A stretch of 18,148 nt of DNA from JBBQQG01 sp038216175 (GTDB lineage: Bacteria > Patescibacteriota > Saccharimonadia > Saccharimonadales > OMJO01), in the NCBI GenBank assembly GCA_038216175.1, contig JBBQQG010000021.1, forward strand, positions 1 through 18,148, given 5' to 3'. How positions within the stretch are numbered: the stretch's first letter is position 1; the number at the start of each line of letters is the position of its first letter. The translations under genes were made by a program, and so were the position numbers. Below the pieces are notes generated by a model, which did no database searches, had not been told where the DNA came from, and saw only the letters and a list, made by a program, of their open reading frames with translations. Shown one piece after another: positions 8,397-15,460 of this stretch.

Positions 8397-9361
8397 AGTC
8401 GCTGCCCTCTGCTTTTAAGCTTTGCCATTCTAGCCTGTTTTACGACGTAGAGCGGGCGGTTCATAACCTCTGCATAAATGTTAGCGATATATAAAGCCAT
8501 TAGTCCCAAACTCCCGAGGATAATGCCAACTAGAAACATTAAAATTATTGCTAGAATCGCTGGGCCAGAAATATTAAATTTCCAGGGATCATGAAATATA
8601 TATTTCTCAACAAAAACAAAAACACCTAGTGGGCCAGATGTAATAATAATAATCAGACCTAAATATCCCGCCAGTTTGAGAGGAACAAATGAATGAGTTA
8701 CAAAACTGTTGACTGCTAAATTTAACAGCTTCATTCGACTATAGCTTTGGCCGGCTTTACGTACATTTACATCAAAGTAAATATAGTCATGTTCAAATCC
8801 CAGCCAATCTATCAGTCCACGGCTAAGGCGATTGCGTTCCGTAAAGCGGCTAAATTCATCAATGACGCTGCGGTCAAGCAGTCTGTAATCAGTTGCCTTG
8901 GGCGTGATTTTGGTATTACTAATTCTACTTAGTATTCCGTAAAAAGTCTTAGATGCAGCGCTACGGAACAAGCTGTTCTCACCACCTTTTCGTACTCCGA
9001 CTACAACGTCTGTGCCTTTTTGCCAGCGATCAATGAATTCGGGTATTAGCGATGGAGGATGTTGCAGATCAGCATCAATCAAAAGTGCAGCATCTGCTTT
9101 AGTATGATGTAGGCCAGCAGTCAGAGCAATTTCCTTACCGAAATTTCTAGTTAGTTCGAGCACAGTAACATTCTTGTTTTTCCGTTGAAGCTGTTTAACT
9201 AACTTAACAGAATCGTCAGTACTGCCATCATCAACAAAAATAACCTCTAACTTTACAAGAATGTGTTTAGTCGCTTTTGTTATGGCATTATAAAGCGCTA
9301 GTATATTAGGCGCTTCGTCGTGCATCGGCACTATGACAGAAATAAGAGGCGTCCTAGACAT
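8393..9361 (-). CDS. GtrB/ArnC-like polyprenyl-phosphate glycosyltransferase (GT2)
   Basis: 322 residues. Seen: LISVIVPMHDEAPNI, VIFVDDGSTDDS, RNFGKEIALTAGL, LIDADLQHPP (metal-binding DxD near residue 97), a VGVRKGGENSLFR region, and a VNVRKAGQSYSRMKLLNLA stretch before two strong membrane helices at about 230-250 and 265-295. This is the standard layout of GtrB, ArnC and Dpm1-type enzymes, which move a sugar from UDP or GDP onto undecaprenyl-phosphate at the inner membrane face. The product usually feeds an outward-facing GT-C enzyme, and the operon ends with one, so the two may be partners (inference). ATG at 9359-9361 has a GAGGG site. It starts 11 bases after the flippase stop and ends in a GTGA overlap with the GT4 gene. 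Confidence 0.88.
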   Translation of the reverse strand: MSRTPLISVIVPMHDEAPNILALYNAITKATKHILVKLEVIFVDDGSTDDSVKLVKQLQRKNKNVTVLELTRNFGKEIALTAGLHHTKADAALLIDADLQHPPSLIPEFIDRWQKGTDVVVGVRKGGENSLFRSAASKTFYGILSRISNTKITPKATDYRLLDRSVIDEFSRFTERNRLSRGLIDWLGFEHDYIYFDVNVRKAGQSYSRMKLLNLAVNSFVTHSFVPLKLAGYLGLIIIITSGPLGVFVFVEKYIFHDPWKFNISGPAILAIILMFLVGIILGSLGLMALYIANIYAEVMNRPLYVVKQARMAKLKSRGQRL

Positions 9362-9372
9362 TAACCCTCGAA

Positions 9373-10647
9373 CTAAGATATAAGCTTCCGTGAATGTTGA
9401 CTGTCATACAAATTAAATATGCTGATGCTACCCGTCAGCACAATACTCCCCATAATTACGTTATTAATTATAGCCTGAATGGTACCGTGGTTTGCAAGCA
9501 TGAGCACAACAGTAATTATCATGCCGACAATGCTAAAAATCGAGATAACGTATTGACGCTGGGCTAAATGATATACAAAAATCAGGTTTGCCACTGATAC
9601 AAAAAAAAGTGCCAGACTAATACTTGGCAAATAATGCGAATACGCTACGTATGGTGAACCAATCATCAGCCTTATTACTAGTTTTGGAAGCAAAGAAAAA
9701 ATTACTAATGCTCCACCTCCTGTGAGTAGCGTTAGAATCATAGAACGTTTTAGAAACTTCCTATTTTTTATTGATCTTGTTTTGATACTGACTAGTAGAA
9801 CTCCTGCTATTGAGCCGGAAGCAAAGAAGATAATATTCGCAATCGTTGATATCCCAGCATAAAGTCCAGCTTCGTGAGCTGGAAAATAGTGTTTCACCGA
9901 CAAGACATCTATAGAATACTGAACTGTAAAAATTATAGATACTATAAATACCAATCCAATATAGGCTAACTGCGGACGAATAAGCGAAATATCTGGAAAA
10001 GACATAGACAGTCCTTTCCAATTGTACCTTGAATTATCTCGCTTTAATTTCCATATCACGTAGACAAATGAAAATAAAGATGAAAATAGAAGCGCCAGTA
10101 CGGCGCCCATTGTCTTAAAACCCAGAAGTATTAAAGCCACTGCAAAGGCAAGCTTGAGAAGAGCACTCAAAATACTAACTAGTGATACTGCCGTAAAATC
10201 TTTTTGTCCTTGAAGTACTGCTCGACGAAAGGCGAACGGTACTGACATCAAAATGGTTATACCTAATCCTAAAAGAGGCCAAGGTGACCCAAATCTAAAG
10301 AAATGCTGAAGTGGAATCACACCAACTACGAACAATAAAAATAAACCTAGAGATATAAATGTAGAGAATTTCTCTAACTCGCCGATTGCTTTACTAGCTT
10401 GGGAGTCGCTGGTTTTATTCGCAAGTATGTTTACAACTACCAGACCAAGCACATTAAAAAATATCGAGATATGCGATAGTATTGAAAATAATGTTTGAAC
10501 TTCTCCAAAGTAAGACGGATCAAGTAATCGCCCGAGGATGGGATAAAACAGATAGTTCAAAAATCCAGTAAGTATTCCACCAGTCAGAAAAATAGCGTTA
10601 TGACGTAAAAACGTATCAGATTTTAGGGCACGAAACTTTTCTCTCAC
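9373..10647 (-). CDS. Wzx/MOP-type polysaccharide flippase
   Basis: 424 residues with about 12 hydrophobic segments along the whole length. Early features match the polysaccharide-export branch of the MOP superfamily: an LGRLLDPSYFGEV segment near residue 40, FRRAVLQGQKDF near 146, and an HEAGLYAGISTIANIIFF segment near 270. The family flips lipid-linked oligosaccharides across the cytoplasmic membrane. It is the first gene of the operon, so export and assembly genes are expressed together. The start is GTG at 10645-10647. There is no Shine-Dalgarno sequence, but a perfect TATAAT ends nine bases upstream, which suggests a leaderless message. An internal ATG start would remove the first helix and is less likely. 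Confidence 0.88.
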   Translation of the reverse strand: MREKFRALKSDTFLRHNAIFLTGGILTGFLNYLFYPILGRLLDPSYFGEVQTLFSILSHISIFFNVLGLVVVNILANKTSDSQASKAIGELEKFSTFISLGLFLLFVVGVIPLQHFFRFGSPWPLLGLGITILMSVPFAFRRAVLQGQKDFTAVSLVSILSALLKLAFAVALILLGFKTMGAVLALLFSSLFSFVYVIWKLKRDNSRYNWKGLSMSFPDISLIRPQLAYIGLVFIVSIIFTVQYSIDVLSVKHYFPAHEAGLYAGISTIANIIFFASGSIAGVLLVSIKTRSIKNRKFLKRSMILTLLTGGGALVIFSLLPKLVIRLMIGSPYVAYSHYLPSISLALFFVSVANLIFVYHLAQRQYVISIFSIVGMIITVVLMLANHGTIQAIINNVIMGSIVLTGSISIFNLYDSQHSRKLIS

Positions 10648-10656
10648 AATCGTTAC

Positions 10657-10662
10657 ATTATA
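10657..10662 (-). promoter_or_regulatory. -10 box of the polysaccharide operon
   Basis: A perfect TATAAT on the minus strand lies nine bases before the GTG of the flippase. No convincing -35 hexamer is visible at 16-18 bases. Transcription would start at or within a few bases of the start codon. The rest of the gap 10648-10783 is AT-rich and holds no other feature I can support. Confidence 0.5.
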
Positions 10663-10783
10663 CTGTTTTATTCGTTTAAAGCTGATATAAATTTAAAGCT
10701 TTTTACTTTATTATTTTTGTAAACATTTAATAATTATAACTTCATGACAGTTTGCTGAATTCGTGCGATTTATTTGCTAGTAA

Positions 10784-11467
10784 TTACTGAATGACAACAT
10801 CTTTTAAAGTAGCTTTAGCGCCTTTGAGCAGTGCATAGGTCAGTTTGTCCATTGTGGCACCTTCAAAATTGGCGTGTTTCACTGCTGCGTGATGGAACGA
10901 CACATTACTAAAGATACCTTTTTTAAATGATGTGTTCTTGAGCGACGTGCTATTAAAACTAACACCATTAAGAGTCAAACCATCGAACGAAATACCGGAA
11001 AGATCAGATTGTCTAAATTCTGTATTGACTAACTTCGTCTCTGCAAATGATGCGCCTTTTAATCCAGAAGCTTTCAACTTAGCATTGGTTAGATCAGCTT
11101 TATCAAATTTTACACCTTCCATTCCGCTGCCTTTAAAGACTGCCCCGTTCAAATTTGACCCCACAAAACTTGCGTTTCTCAAATCGGTTCCAACAAACTT
11201 TGAGCCCTGCAGGTTAGATCGATCAAACATAGCTTCTTTAAGTGCACTTGCGCTAAAATCTTTGTTACTAAGATCAGTGTCAGTAAGATCGGCTTGGGTC
11301 AAAACTGAGGCTCTAGCTGCCGACTGGCTTCCTGAAGCTTCTTTTATGCCAGAGACAATTGATTTAAATAAACTCGATTCGTAAGTATCTTCGTGATCAG
11401 ACTTTGCTTTATCATGCGGAACTTGTTCCATAATTTCAGAAACGTCGCCAAAGGAATTAACAGTCAT
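10784..11467 (-). CDS. Pentapeptide-repeat protein (3' part of a frame-disrupted HAAS-like/pentapeptide gene)
   Basis: The open part from ATG 11465-11467 encodes 227 residues. From residue 59 to about 208 there are about 30 consecutive pentapeptides of the A(D/N)LxX type (ADLTD, TDLSN, SNLQG, TDLRN, ASFVG and so on), with central Leu and Phe often alternating. That predicts about 7.5 turns of a right-handed quadrilateral beta-helix. The first 58 residues are not repeat-like. The ATG has no ribosome site, and the same frame stays open upstream through residues reading AFAPYGDFPARADVTQELL and SDDDAYE, matching HAAS/permease-prefix-type domains that often sit beside PadR genes. The true start is probably the ATG at 11622-11624 in another frame; removing one base of the 11598-11603 run joins both into one 279-residue protein. 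Role unknown; pentapeptide helices often bind proteins or mimic DNA. Confidence 0.8.
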   Translation of the reverse strand: MTVNSFGDVSEIMEQVPHDKAKSDHEDTYESSLFKSIVSGIKEASGSQSAARASVLTQADLTDTDLSNKDFSASALKEAMFDRSNLQGSKFVGTDLRNASFVGSNLNGAVFKGSGMEGVKFDKADLTNAKLKASGLKGASFAETKLVNTEFRQSDLSGISFDGLTLNGVSFNSTSLKNTSFKKGIFSNVSFHHAAVKHANFEGATMDKLTYALLKGAKATLKDVVIQ

Positions 11468-11624
11468 CTCATATGCATCATCATCGCTCTTGCCCTGCTT
11501 TTTTAAATCATTAAATTTTTCTAGCCAGTTTGCTAGTAGCTCCTGCGTGACGTCTGCTCTTGCAGGGAAATCGCCATATGGTGCAAATGCGTCGTTTAAA
11601 AAATTTCTGTAGTTTCTTTACCAT
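11468..11624 (-). other. 5' part of the HAAS-like/pentapeptide gene, separated by a one-base frame disruption
   Basis: ATG at 11622-11624 is preceded by a strong AAAGGAG eight bases upstream, which overlaps the PadR stop codon. It opens MVKKLQKF and then reaches the run AAATTTTTTAAA. Read as written, the frame continues out of phase for 38 residues and stops at 11511. If one T of the T6 run is removed, translation reads MVKKLQKFLNDAFAPYGDF and continues into the downstream frame without a stop. This is the strongest evidence that both pieces are one gene, broken by a mutation, an assembly error or a recoding event. Confidence 0.7.
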
Positions 11625-11637
11625 TTCAATTTCTCCT

Positions 11638-11967
11638 TTATAATAATTCATCCAGGATCTGTTTTGCGTAGTCCCAGTTTCGTTTATTAACTTTATATAG
11701 CTCAAGACCTCGATCAGTGATCTGATAATACTTCCTGCGCCCACCCTGCGTTTCGCTTCCCCAATACGAAGTGATGTGCCCAACGTGTTCGAGACGTTTG
11801 AAACTTGAGTACATTGTTGCTTCTTTTAGCTCGTATAGCTGATCCGAATGCTCATGCACTAATTTTGTAATTTCGTAGCCATACTTATCACCGCCCGTTA
11901 ATAGTTTAAGGATGATAGTATCGGTGTGTCCGCGGAGTAAATCCGATGAAAGTTTTTTATCGATCAT
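11638..11967 (-). CDS. PadR-family transcriptional regulator
   Basis: 109 residues, the usual size of the short PadR group. Seen: LLRGHTDTIILKLLTGGDKYGYEI, the first helices of the winged helix; LYELKEATMYSSFKRLEHVGHI, the recognition helix region; and SYWGSETQGGRRKYYQITDRG, the beta wing, followed by a C-terminal dimerisation helix. PadR proteins are dimeric repressors that usually control a neighbouring gene or their own promoter. Its TAA overlaps the ribosome site of the HAAS-like/pentapeptide gene, so the two form one transcription unit, a pairing common for HAAS-domain genes. ATG at 11965-11967 has no Shine-Dalgarno sequence but has a promoter ending six bases upstream. Confidence 0.92.
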   Translation of the reverse strand: MIDKKLSSDLLRGHTDTIILKLLTGGDKYGYEITKLVHEHSDQLYELKEATMYSSFKRLEHVGHITSYWGSETQGGRRKYYQITDRGLELYKVNKRNWDYAKQILDELL

Positions 11968-11995
11968 AATTACACTGTATATCGTATTACTATGA
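11964..11995. promoter_or_regulatory. Possible PadR operator (imperfect dyad)
   Basis: TCATA at 11964-11968 and TATGA at 11991-11995 are the outer arms of an imperfect inverted repeat; about 9 of 12 arm positions match. It covers the -10 box, the spacer and the start codon of padR, a good position for autorepression. The arms do not match the ATGT/ACAT pattern described for some PadR proteins, so the call is tentative. Confidence 0.3.
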
Positions 11996-12002
11996 CTGTC
12001 AA
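11974..12002 (-). promoter_or_regulatory. padR promoter, predicted leaderless
   Basis: Minus strand: TTGACA at 11997-12002, a 17-base spacer, then TACAGT at 11974-11979. Only six bases separate the -10 box from the ATG, so transcription should start at about the first base of the start codon. Confidence 0.6.
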
Positions 12003-12013
12003 GGTAATCTATT

Positions 12014-12427
12014 TTATATTAAGTCATGTTCAGAAAGAATAGAATTTAGAAGCTGATCATTAATATAAACTACTATAGCCATATTCAAATTGTCTTTTTT
12101 AACTATGTAACTAGCTGTTTGTACAATATCCTTTATTACCCCGTGATTATCAAATTGCATTAAAACTTTTGTTTTAACTAGTGTGTAGACACTATTAATA
12201 TCAATTTGCTGTGTTATCTCAATCATAGACGATTTAAGTCCCAGTTTTTCGAAAAAAGCTTTTCTCAAAGGTAGTGCTTTTACAAAGTCATCACGGTTAA
12301 TAGTTTGCACTTTCTCAGGATCACCGTGTAAAAAGCTTGGACTAAAAAACGCTCCACTTTTTACATAATCAAAATTATTACTTGCTAATTCAAATTCTTG
12401 GAAAAACTTTTTCAATTTATTCGACAT
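12014..12427 (-). CDS. NTF2-like/SnoaL-like small protein, function unknown
   Basis: 137 residues. An N-terminal helical stretch (LKKFFQEFELASNN), then LHGDPEKVQTINRDDFVKAL, a segment LRKAFFEKLGL, and three predicted strands (SMIEITQQIDINSVYTLVKTKVL as two, then AIVVYIN) give the helix-helix-strand order of the NTF2-like cone fold. Members are enzymes or ligand-binding proteins of many kinds; no catalytic set can be named here. ATG at 12425-12427 has a clear AAGGAG eight bases upstream. It ends 46 bases before the padR start, which has its own promoter, so it is probably a separate unit. Confidence 0.75.
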   Translation of the reverse strand: MSNKLKKFFQEFELASNNFDYVKSGAFFSPSFLHGDPEKVQTINRDDFVKALPLRKAFFEKLGLKSSMIEITQQIDINSVYTLVKTKVLMQFDNHGVIKDIVQTASYIVKKDNLNMAIVVYINDQLLNSILSEHDLI

Positions 12428-12523
12428 GTTAAATACTCCTTAAAGTAAGGCTAAATGATCTATAATTAGTTTTCAAGAATTGATTTTACCAGTCAAGTGT
12501 GCTACATTAACAGAGATAGAACT

Positions 12524-12550
12524 GAGTCGTAGCGACTCTATTTTTATTTT
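12524..12550 (+). terminator. Hairpin with T-tract, oriented on the plus strand
   Basis: GAGTCG (12524-12529), a TAG loop, and CGACTC (12533-12538) form a perfect 6-bp stem followed by TATTTTTATTTT. In sequence this is an intrinsic terminator reading on the plus strand, although flanking genes lie on the minus strand. It sits downstream of the 68-residue gene, where the minus-strand copy lacks a U-tract. Confidence 0.35.
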
Positions 12551-12565
12551 AAGCACTACGCCGCA

Positions 12566-12772
12566 CTAAAATTGCGTTGTCTCTGAATCAAGGTTATCTA
12601 CCCTATTTATTAAATCGGTTACTCTGGCGTTTTCCTGTTCTTTTTTTAGTACATCGATATGAGCATTTTCTACAGCGCCTGGATTACCAATATTAGCTAA
12701 GGCATTGCCGCCTACCCGACGTACTCGCTCGACTGCAAATTTTACTAGACCAAACGATTCTTTTTCTCTCAT
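12566..12772 (-). CDS. Small hypothetical protein, 68 residues
   Basis: Unrecognised. I use ATG at 12770-12772 because AAGGAGGG lies six to seven bases upstream, the best ribosome site in the window; an upstream TTG reading adds 19 residues across this site and is not supported. Seen: a basic helical N-terminal half with FAVERVRRVGG, a short turn region NIGNPGAVEN, then a charged helix (VLKKEQENARVTDLINRVDNL) that could form a coiled coil. There is no membrane segment, signal peptide or Cys. The strong ribosome site suggests good expression. It is flanked downstream by a hairpin and upstream by a long non-coding gap, so it seems to be a single-gene unit. Confidence 0.6.
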   Translation of the reverse strand: MREKESFGLVKFAVERVRRVGGNALANIGNPGAVENAHIDVLKKEQENARVTDLINRVDNLDSETTQF

Positions 12773-13159
12773 ATTAATTCCCTCCTTATTGTTATCCAAC
12801 GGCAAAAGTAAACAGAGGTTGGAATACAAACATTAAACTACTTAAGTCAATTATATTCAGTGATATTTAATACAAAAAATAAATTATGGTACTACTAAAA
12901 TGTCGTGATGCTAGTTTTAAGTTATGTGATACACGTAAAAAGTTTAAGTATATTCAGAAATAAGTAATACTTTTAGAAATAAATTCCGTCTTTTAGAATT
13001 ATTTGTCATCTGATCAATACATAGCTCATGCATTACCTTCGGCTTCAAGAAACTTTATTCAGACTACACATATTCCGATATGTAGCGTTTTCGGATACTA
13101 TAGGTCTATCCGGTTTTAGGTTTTAAAGACGATGACACCACTATCTGAAACCCGCTTTA
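12773..13159. other. Intergenic stretch of 387 bases
   Basis: No supportable gene. It must hold the promoter of the 68-residue gene: a TTGACT occurs on the minus strand near 12850-12855, but no good -10 follows at the right spacing. A 6-bp hairpin lies at 13092-13112. A 25-codon plus-strand frame at 12886-12963 was considered and rejected. Confidence 0.6.
13092..13112 (+). terminator. Weak hairpin with T-rich tail on the plus strand
   Basis: CGGATA (13092-13097) pairs with TATCCG (13107-13112) around a 9-base loop and is followed by GTTTTAGGTTTT. It lies downstream of the RibD-C gene, but the T-rich side faces the plus strand, as with the hairpin at 12524. The stem is short. Confidence 0.25.
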
Positions 13160-13759
13160 TTATTCGGGGCCCATCTTGCCAGTTTTGACATCGCCGACTC
13201 GATTGTAATTAGCAATAATCACACCGCTCGCTCCAACTGAACTCCCGGTAAGAGTATAAGCGGCTGGCTTTGCGCCATCAGAAAACAATTTCTTTCCCTC
13301 ACCAAGAATCAACGGGTACGTCATGAGCCTAAGCTCATCTACCATGTCGTTCTCTACCAGTAGCTGCACGAGTTTGCTACTCCCCCATACCTGAATATTA
13401 GGACCGTCTGATTCTTTAAGTCTCCTGATATGCTCGATGTTCTGGATAAATTCAGTGTTTTGCCATTCTGTCTCTTTTATCGTCGAGGATAAAACATATT
13501 TCATACGATCGTTGATACCTGGCCAGATATCTAAATGTTTAGGCCAAAAGTCGGCCCAAATCTCAAAAGTTTTACGACCCAACAGATACTCTACTGATTG
13601 AGCTAACTCTTTTTGGGTCACCTCACCCACGAGGTCGTCATCGTAGGGTGCCTGCCAACCACCAAACCTGAAACTGTCAGTTGGATCTTCCTCCGGTCCA
13701 CCTGGTGCCTGCATCACACCATCTAATGTCATAAATTCCAATACTGTAATTTTTCTCAT
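13160..13759 (-). CDS. RibD C-terminal/dihydrofolate-reductase-fold family protein
   Basis: 199 residues. Seen: RKITVLEFMTLDGVMQAPGG, the first strand and substrate loop of the fold; YLLGRKTFEIWADFWP near residue 58; KYVLSSTI; IQVWGSSKLVQLLVEND; and DELRLMTYPLILGEGKKLF, the C-terminal signature of the RibD_C group (Bacillus YyaP/YwjB-like). The fold binds NADPH and reduces pterin- or pyrimidine-type substrates; many stand-alone members have no proven substrate, so I do not call it a true dihydrofolate reductase. AGGAGG lies ten bases before the ATG at 13757-13759 and seven before a TTG at 13760-13762; the ATG is preferred, and the difference is one residue. Confidence 0.88.
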   Translation of the reverse strand: MRKITVLEFMTLDGVMQAPGGPEEDPTDSFRFGGWQAPYDDDLVGEVTQKELAQSVEYLLGRKTFEIWADFWPKHLDIWPGINDRMKYVLSSTIKETEWQNTEFIQNIEHIRRLKESDGPNIQVWGSSKLVQLLVENDMVDELRLMTYPLILGEGKKLFSDGAKPAAYTLTGSSVGASGVIIANYNRVGDVKTGKMGPE

Positions 13760-13793
13760 CAACCACTAACCTCCTAATTTAGATAGTAATAAC

Positions 13794-13823
13794 ATTTTAT
13801 GCTTAGATGAATTTATTTGTCTG
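13794..13823 (-). promoter_or_regulatory. Possible promoter of the RibD-C gene
   Basis: Minus strand: CAGACA at 13818-13823, 18-base spacer, TAAAAT at 13794-13799. It would give a leader of about 25-30 bases containing AGGAGG, unlike the leaderless units in this window. Confidence 0.35.
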
Positions 13824-13953
13824 TGAAGTTCAATCAAAAAATGGAATATTTTATCAGCTACACTTTAATATATTTGTTTCAAAAATATACATTTGAACAT
13901 ATTTGCTATCCGGTGAGATCATAATTTGTAGTATTTTTAAAGCATCTGGTAGT

Positions 13954-14529
13954 TTAATCAATCACTGCTTTTCGTATCATTTCTATTTCTGGTATATGGG
14001 TATTTCCATATACATCACCCTCATCAATAACTGCAGCATCCGTCTGTTCAAAACCATAGCGTCGATAGAAATCTATAGCCTTCTGATTATAACTAGCAAC
14101 AAGCAAGTAAATGTCTTCTTGGTCACCATGCCATTCTAGAGCTTTGTCCATAAGTTGGCTACCGATTCCTTTGCCTTGGATCTCGGGGTGCACATACATG
14201 GCCCCAATTCGCCGCTTTCCTTCAATAATGCAAGGTGCTGTCATACCAACCACATTGCCATCAATACGAGCTACAAATACTGCTACTGATCCATCATCAG
14301 TTTCAATTCTTTTACGCCAATTTTCTATATTTTGTGGTATACGCTCACCATTCTCACCATCGGTGCGAAGAATTATTTCTTCTTTAGTTATGCCGGCATC
14401 AGCATTTGGATATGTTGCAAGCCAGGTTTGTCGGAGTAATTCAGATACGGCCTCTGCGTCTTTAGCAGTAGCTTTAACTATGGAGACCGAATTGTTACCA
14501 AGTTCACTAGACTTTATTGACTCTGTCAT
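13954..14529 (-). CDS. GNAT-family N-acetyltransferase
   Basis: 191 residues from ATG 14527-14529; an in-frame ATG at 14583 adds 18 residues rich in hydrophobic ones with no ribosome site. Seen: VSIVKATAKDAEAVSELLRQTW, the first strand and helices; VAVFVARIDGNVVGMT; RIGAMYVHPEIQGKGIGSQLMDKAL, the acetyl-CoA pyrophosphate loop (QGKGIG); and IYLLVASYNQKAIDFYRRYGFEQ, the final GNAT strand and helix. It transfers acetyl from acetyl-CoA to an amine; the substrate (small molecule, peptide or protein N-terminus) cannot be told. It lies 97 bases downstream of the YdeI/OmdA-family gene and may have its own promoter. Confidence 0.9.
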   Translation of the reverse strand: MTESIKSSELGNNSVSIVKATAKDAEAVSELLRQTWLATYPNADAGITKEEIILRTDGENGERIPQNIENWRKRIETDDGSVAVFVARIDGNVVGMTAPCIIEGKRRIGAMYVHPEIQGKGIGSQLMDKALEWHGDQEDIYLLVASYNQKAIDFYRRYGFEQTDAAVIDEGDVYGNTHIPEIEMIRKAVID

Positions 14530-14536
14530 ATACTTT

Positions 14537-14542
14537 AGTTTA
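14537..14542 (-). promoter_or_regulatory. Possible -10 box of the GNAT gene
   Basis: TAAACT on the minus strand ends seven bases before the ATG at 14529; the intervening bases carry no Shine-Dalgarno sequence. No good -35 is seen. Confidence 0.3.
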
Positions 14543-14624
14543 ACAAATAAGAGACATGTCAGATATCGAATATTAGAACGCATTAAGATTAAGAATTATA
14601 CCAAGTTAGGAATAGGATTTCGAC

Positions 14625-15191
14625 TTAATGAAGCTTCTTGCCCTCATTTAACATTGCCATAAGCTTTACTGTACGACGCAGTCGAGTCGCTTCGGTTTTA
14701 GCAGTCTGCAGGCTCCAAGCGATAGCATATTTGTTTGTTTTATTAAGTCCGTTATAGAATTCCTCCGCTTTTGGATGTTTACTAAGTTCTTTAAGGAAAT
14801 AGACAGGGACCTGCATATCACTAGGAGCGTCGTAGGCTGCTTGCCATCGCTTATCCACTTTGGCCTTTTCAACTTCTAATAATCCAGTTTCCGTCATTGA
14901 ACCAGCCTTTATTAGTCGATTAACATGTTCAGTATTTCTCTTAGACCACGTACTACGAGGACGTCGTGGAGTAAATTTTTGCAAAAATGAAAGCTTATCG
15001 TAGCTTTTCTTCTGCCCATCAATCCAACCAAAGCACAGAGCTTCATCCAAAGCTTGTGCGTAGTTAACAGAAAAAACACCAGAATCTTTTTTATATATTC
15101 TAAGCCAAATGCCAGCTACTGTCTGACTGTTTATCATAAGCCACTCTCGAAATACAGCTTGTTTATTAAATTCAAGTATCTCGTAATCCAT
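14625..15191 (-). CDS. YdeI/OmdA-family protein (OmpD-associated, DUF1905-related group)
   Basis: 188 residues. Seen: FREWLMINSQTVAGIWLRIYKK, then LDEALCFGWIDGQKKSYD, the family hallmark, FTPRRPRSTWSKRN, HVNRLIKAGSMTETG, and a C-terminal Lys/Arg-rich helix (RLRRTVKLMAML). Relatives are annotated as YdeI/OmpD-associated or bacteriocin-protection proteins; a biochemical role is not established. No signal peptide, so cytoplasmic. ATG at 15189-15191 has no Shine-Dalgarno sequence; a perfect TATAAT lies seven bases upstream. It precedes the GNAT gene by 97 bases and may share read-through. Confidence 0.9.
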   Translation of the reverse strand: MDYEILEFNKQAVFREWLMINSQTVAGIWLRIYKKDSGVFSVNYAQALDEALCFGWIDGQKKSYDKLSFLQKFTPRRPRSTWSKRNTEHVNRLIKAGSMTETGLLEVEKAKVDKRWQAAYDAPSDMQVPVYFLKELSKHPKAEEFYNGLNKTNKYAIAWSLQTAKTEATRLRRTVKLMAMLNEGKKLH

Positions 15192-15198
15192 CTGAATG

Positions 15199-15204
15199 AT
15201 TATA
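15199..15204 (-). promoter_or_regulatory. -10 box of the YdeI/OmdA-family gene, predicted leaderless
   Basis: A perfect TATAAT on the minus strand is followed by seven bases and the ATG. The -35 region is weak, with an AT-rich stretch in its place. Confidence 0.5.
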
Positions 15205-15366
15205 GCTTAATAAAAAAATATTCTACTTAGGTAAAAGTACTTTTGATTGGTCAAAAAGTTAATAAAATTTACACCGAATAATTAATGAAGTTATAAGTTA
15301 GATGAAAGTTTTTGGACGAGCCCTCTCCAGAATTATTCTTAAGTAGGTACACGTCGGGCGTTACAC

Positions 15367-15379
15367 GCATAGTCTATGC
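15367..15379. promoter_or_regulatory. Perfect 13-base palindrome in an intergenic gap
   Basis: GCATAG-T-CTATGC is a perfect dyad in the gap 15205-15460, downstream of the membrane-anchored M23-like gene and upstream of the YdeI/OmdA-family gene. It could be an operator or a cruciform, but it is too far (more than 160 bases) from the known -10 box to be assigned. Nothing else is visible in this gap. Confidence 0.25.
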
Positions 15380-15460
15380 AGCGTTTCATCAAATACTCAG
15401 AATATTGGTTTTTACTGCATCATGATCGAATAATAAACCTCACCCTTGCTGATTTAAAAA

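Noticed and set aside
12773..12829. Longer version of the 68-residue protein from a TTG
   Set aside because: The AAGGAGGG ribosome site falls inside the extension, directly before the ATG at 12772.
12886..12963. 25-codon plus-strand frame starting with ATG
   Set aside because: No ribosome site, no convincing promoter and too short to judge by composition.
13160..13759. True dihydrofolate reductase (FolA)
   Set aside because: The motifs fit the stand-alone RibD_C group rather than FolA, and the substrate is unproven for that group.
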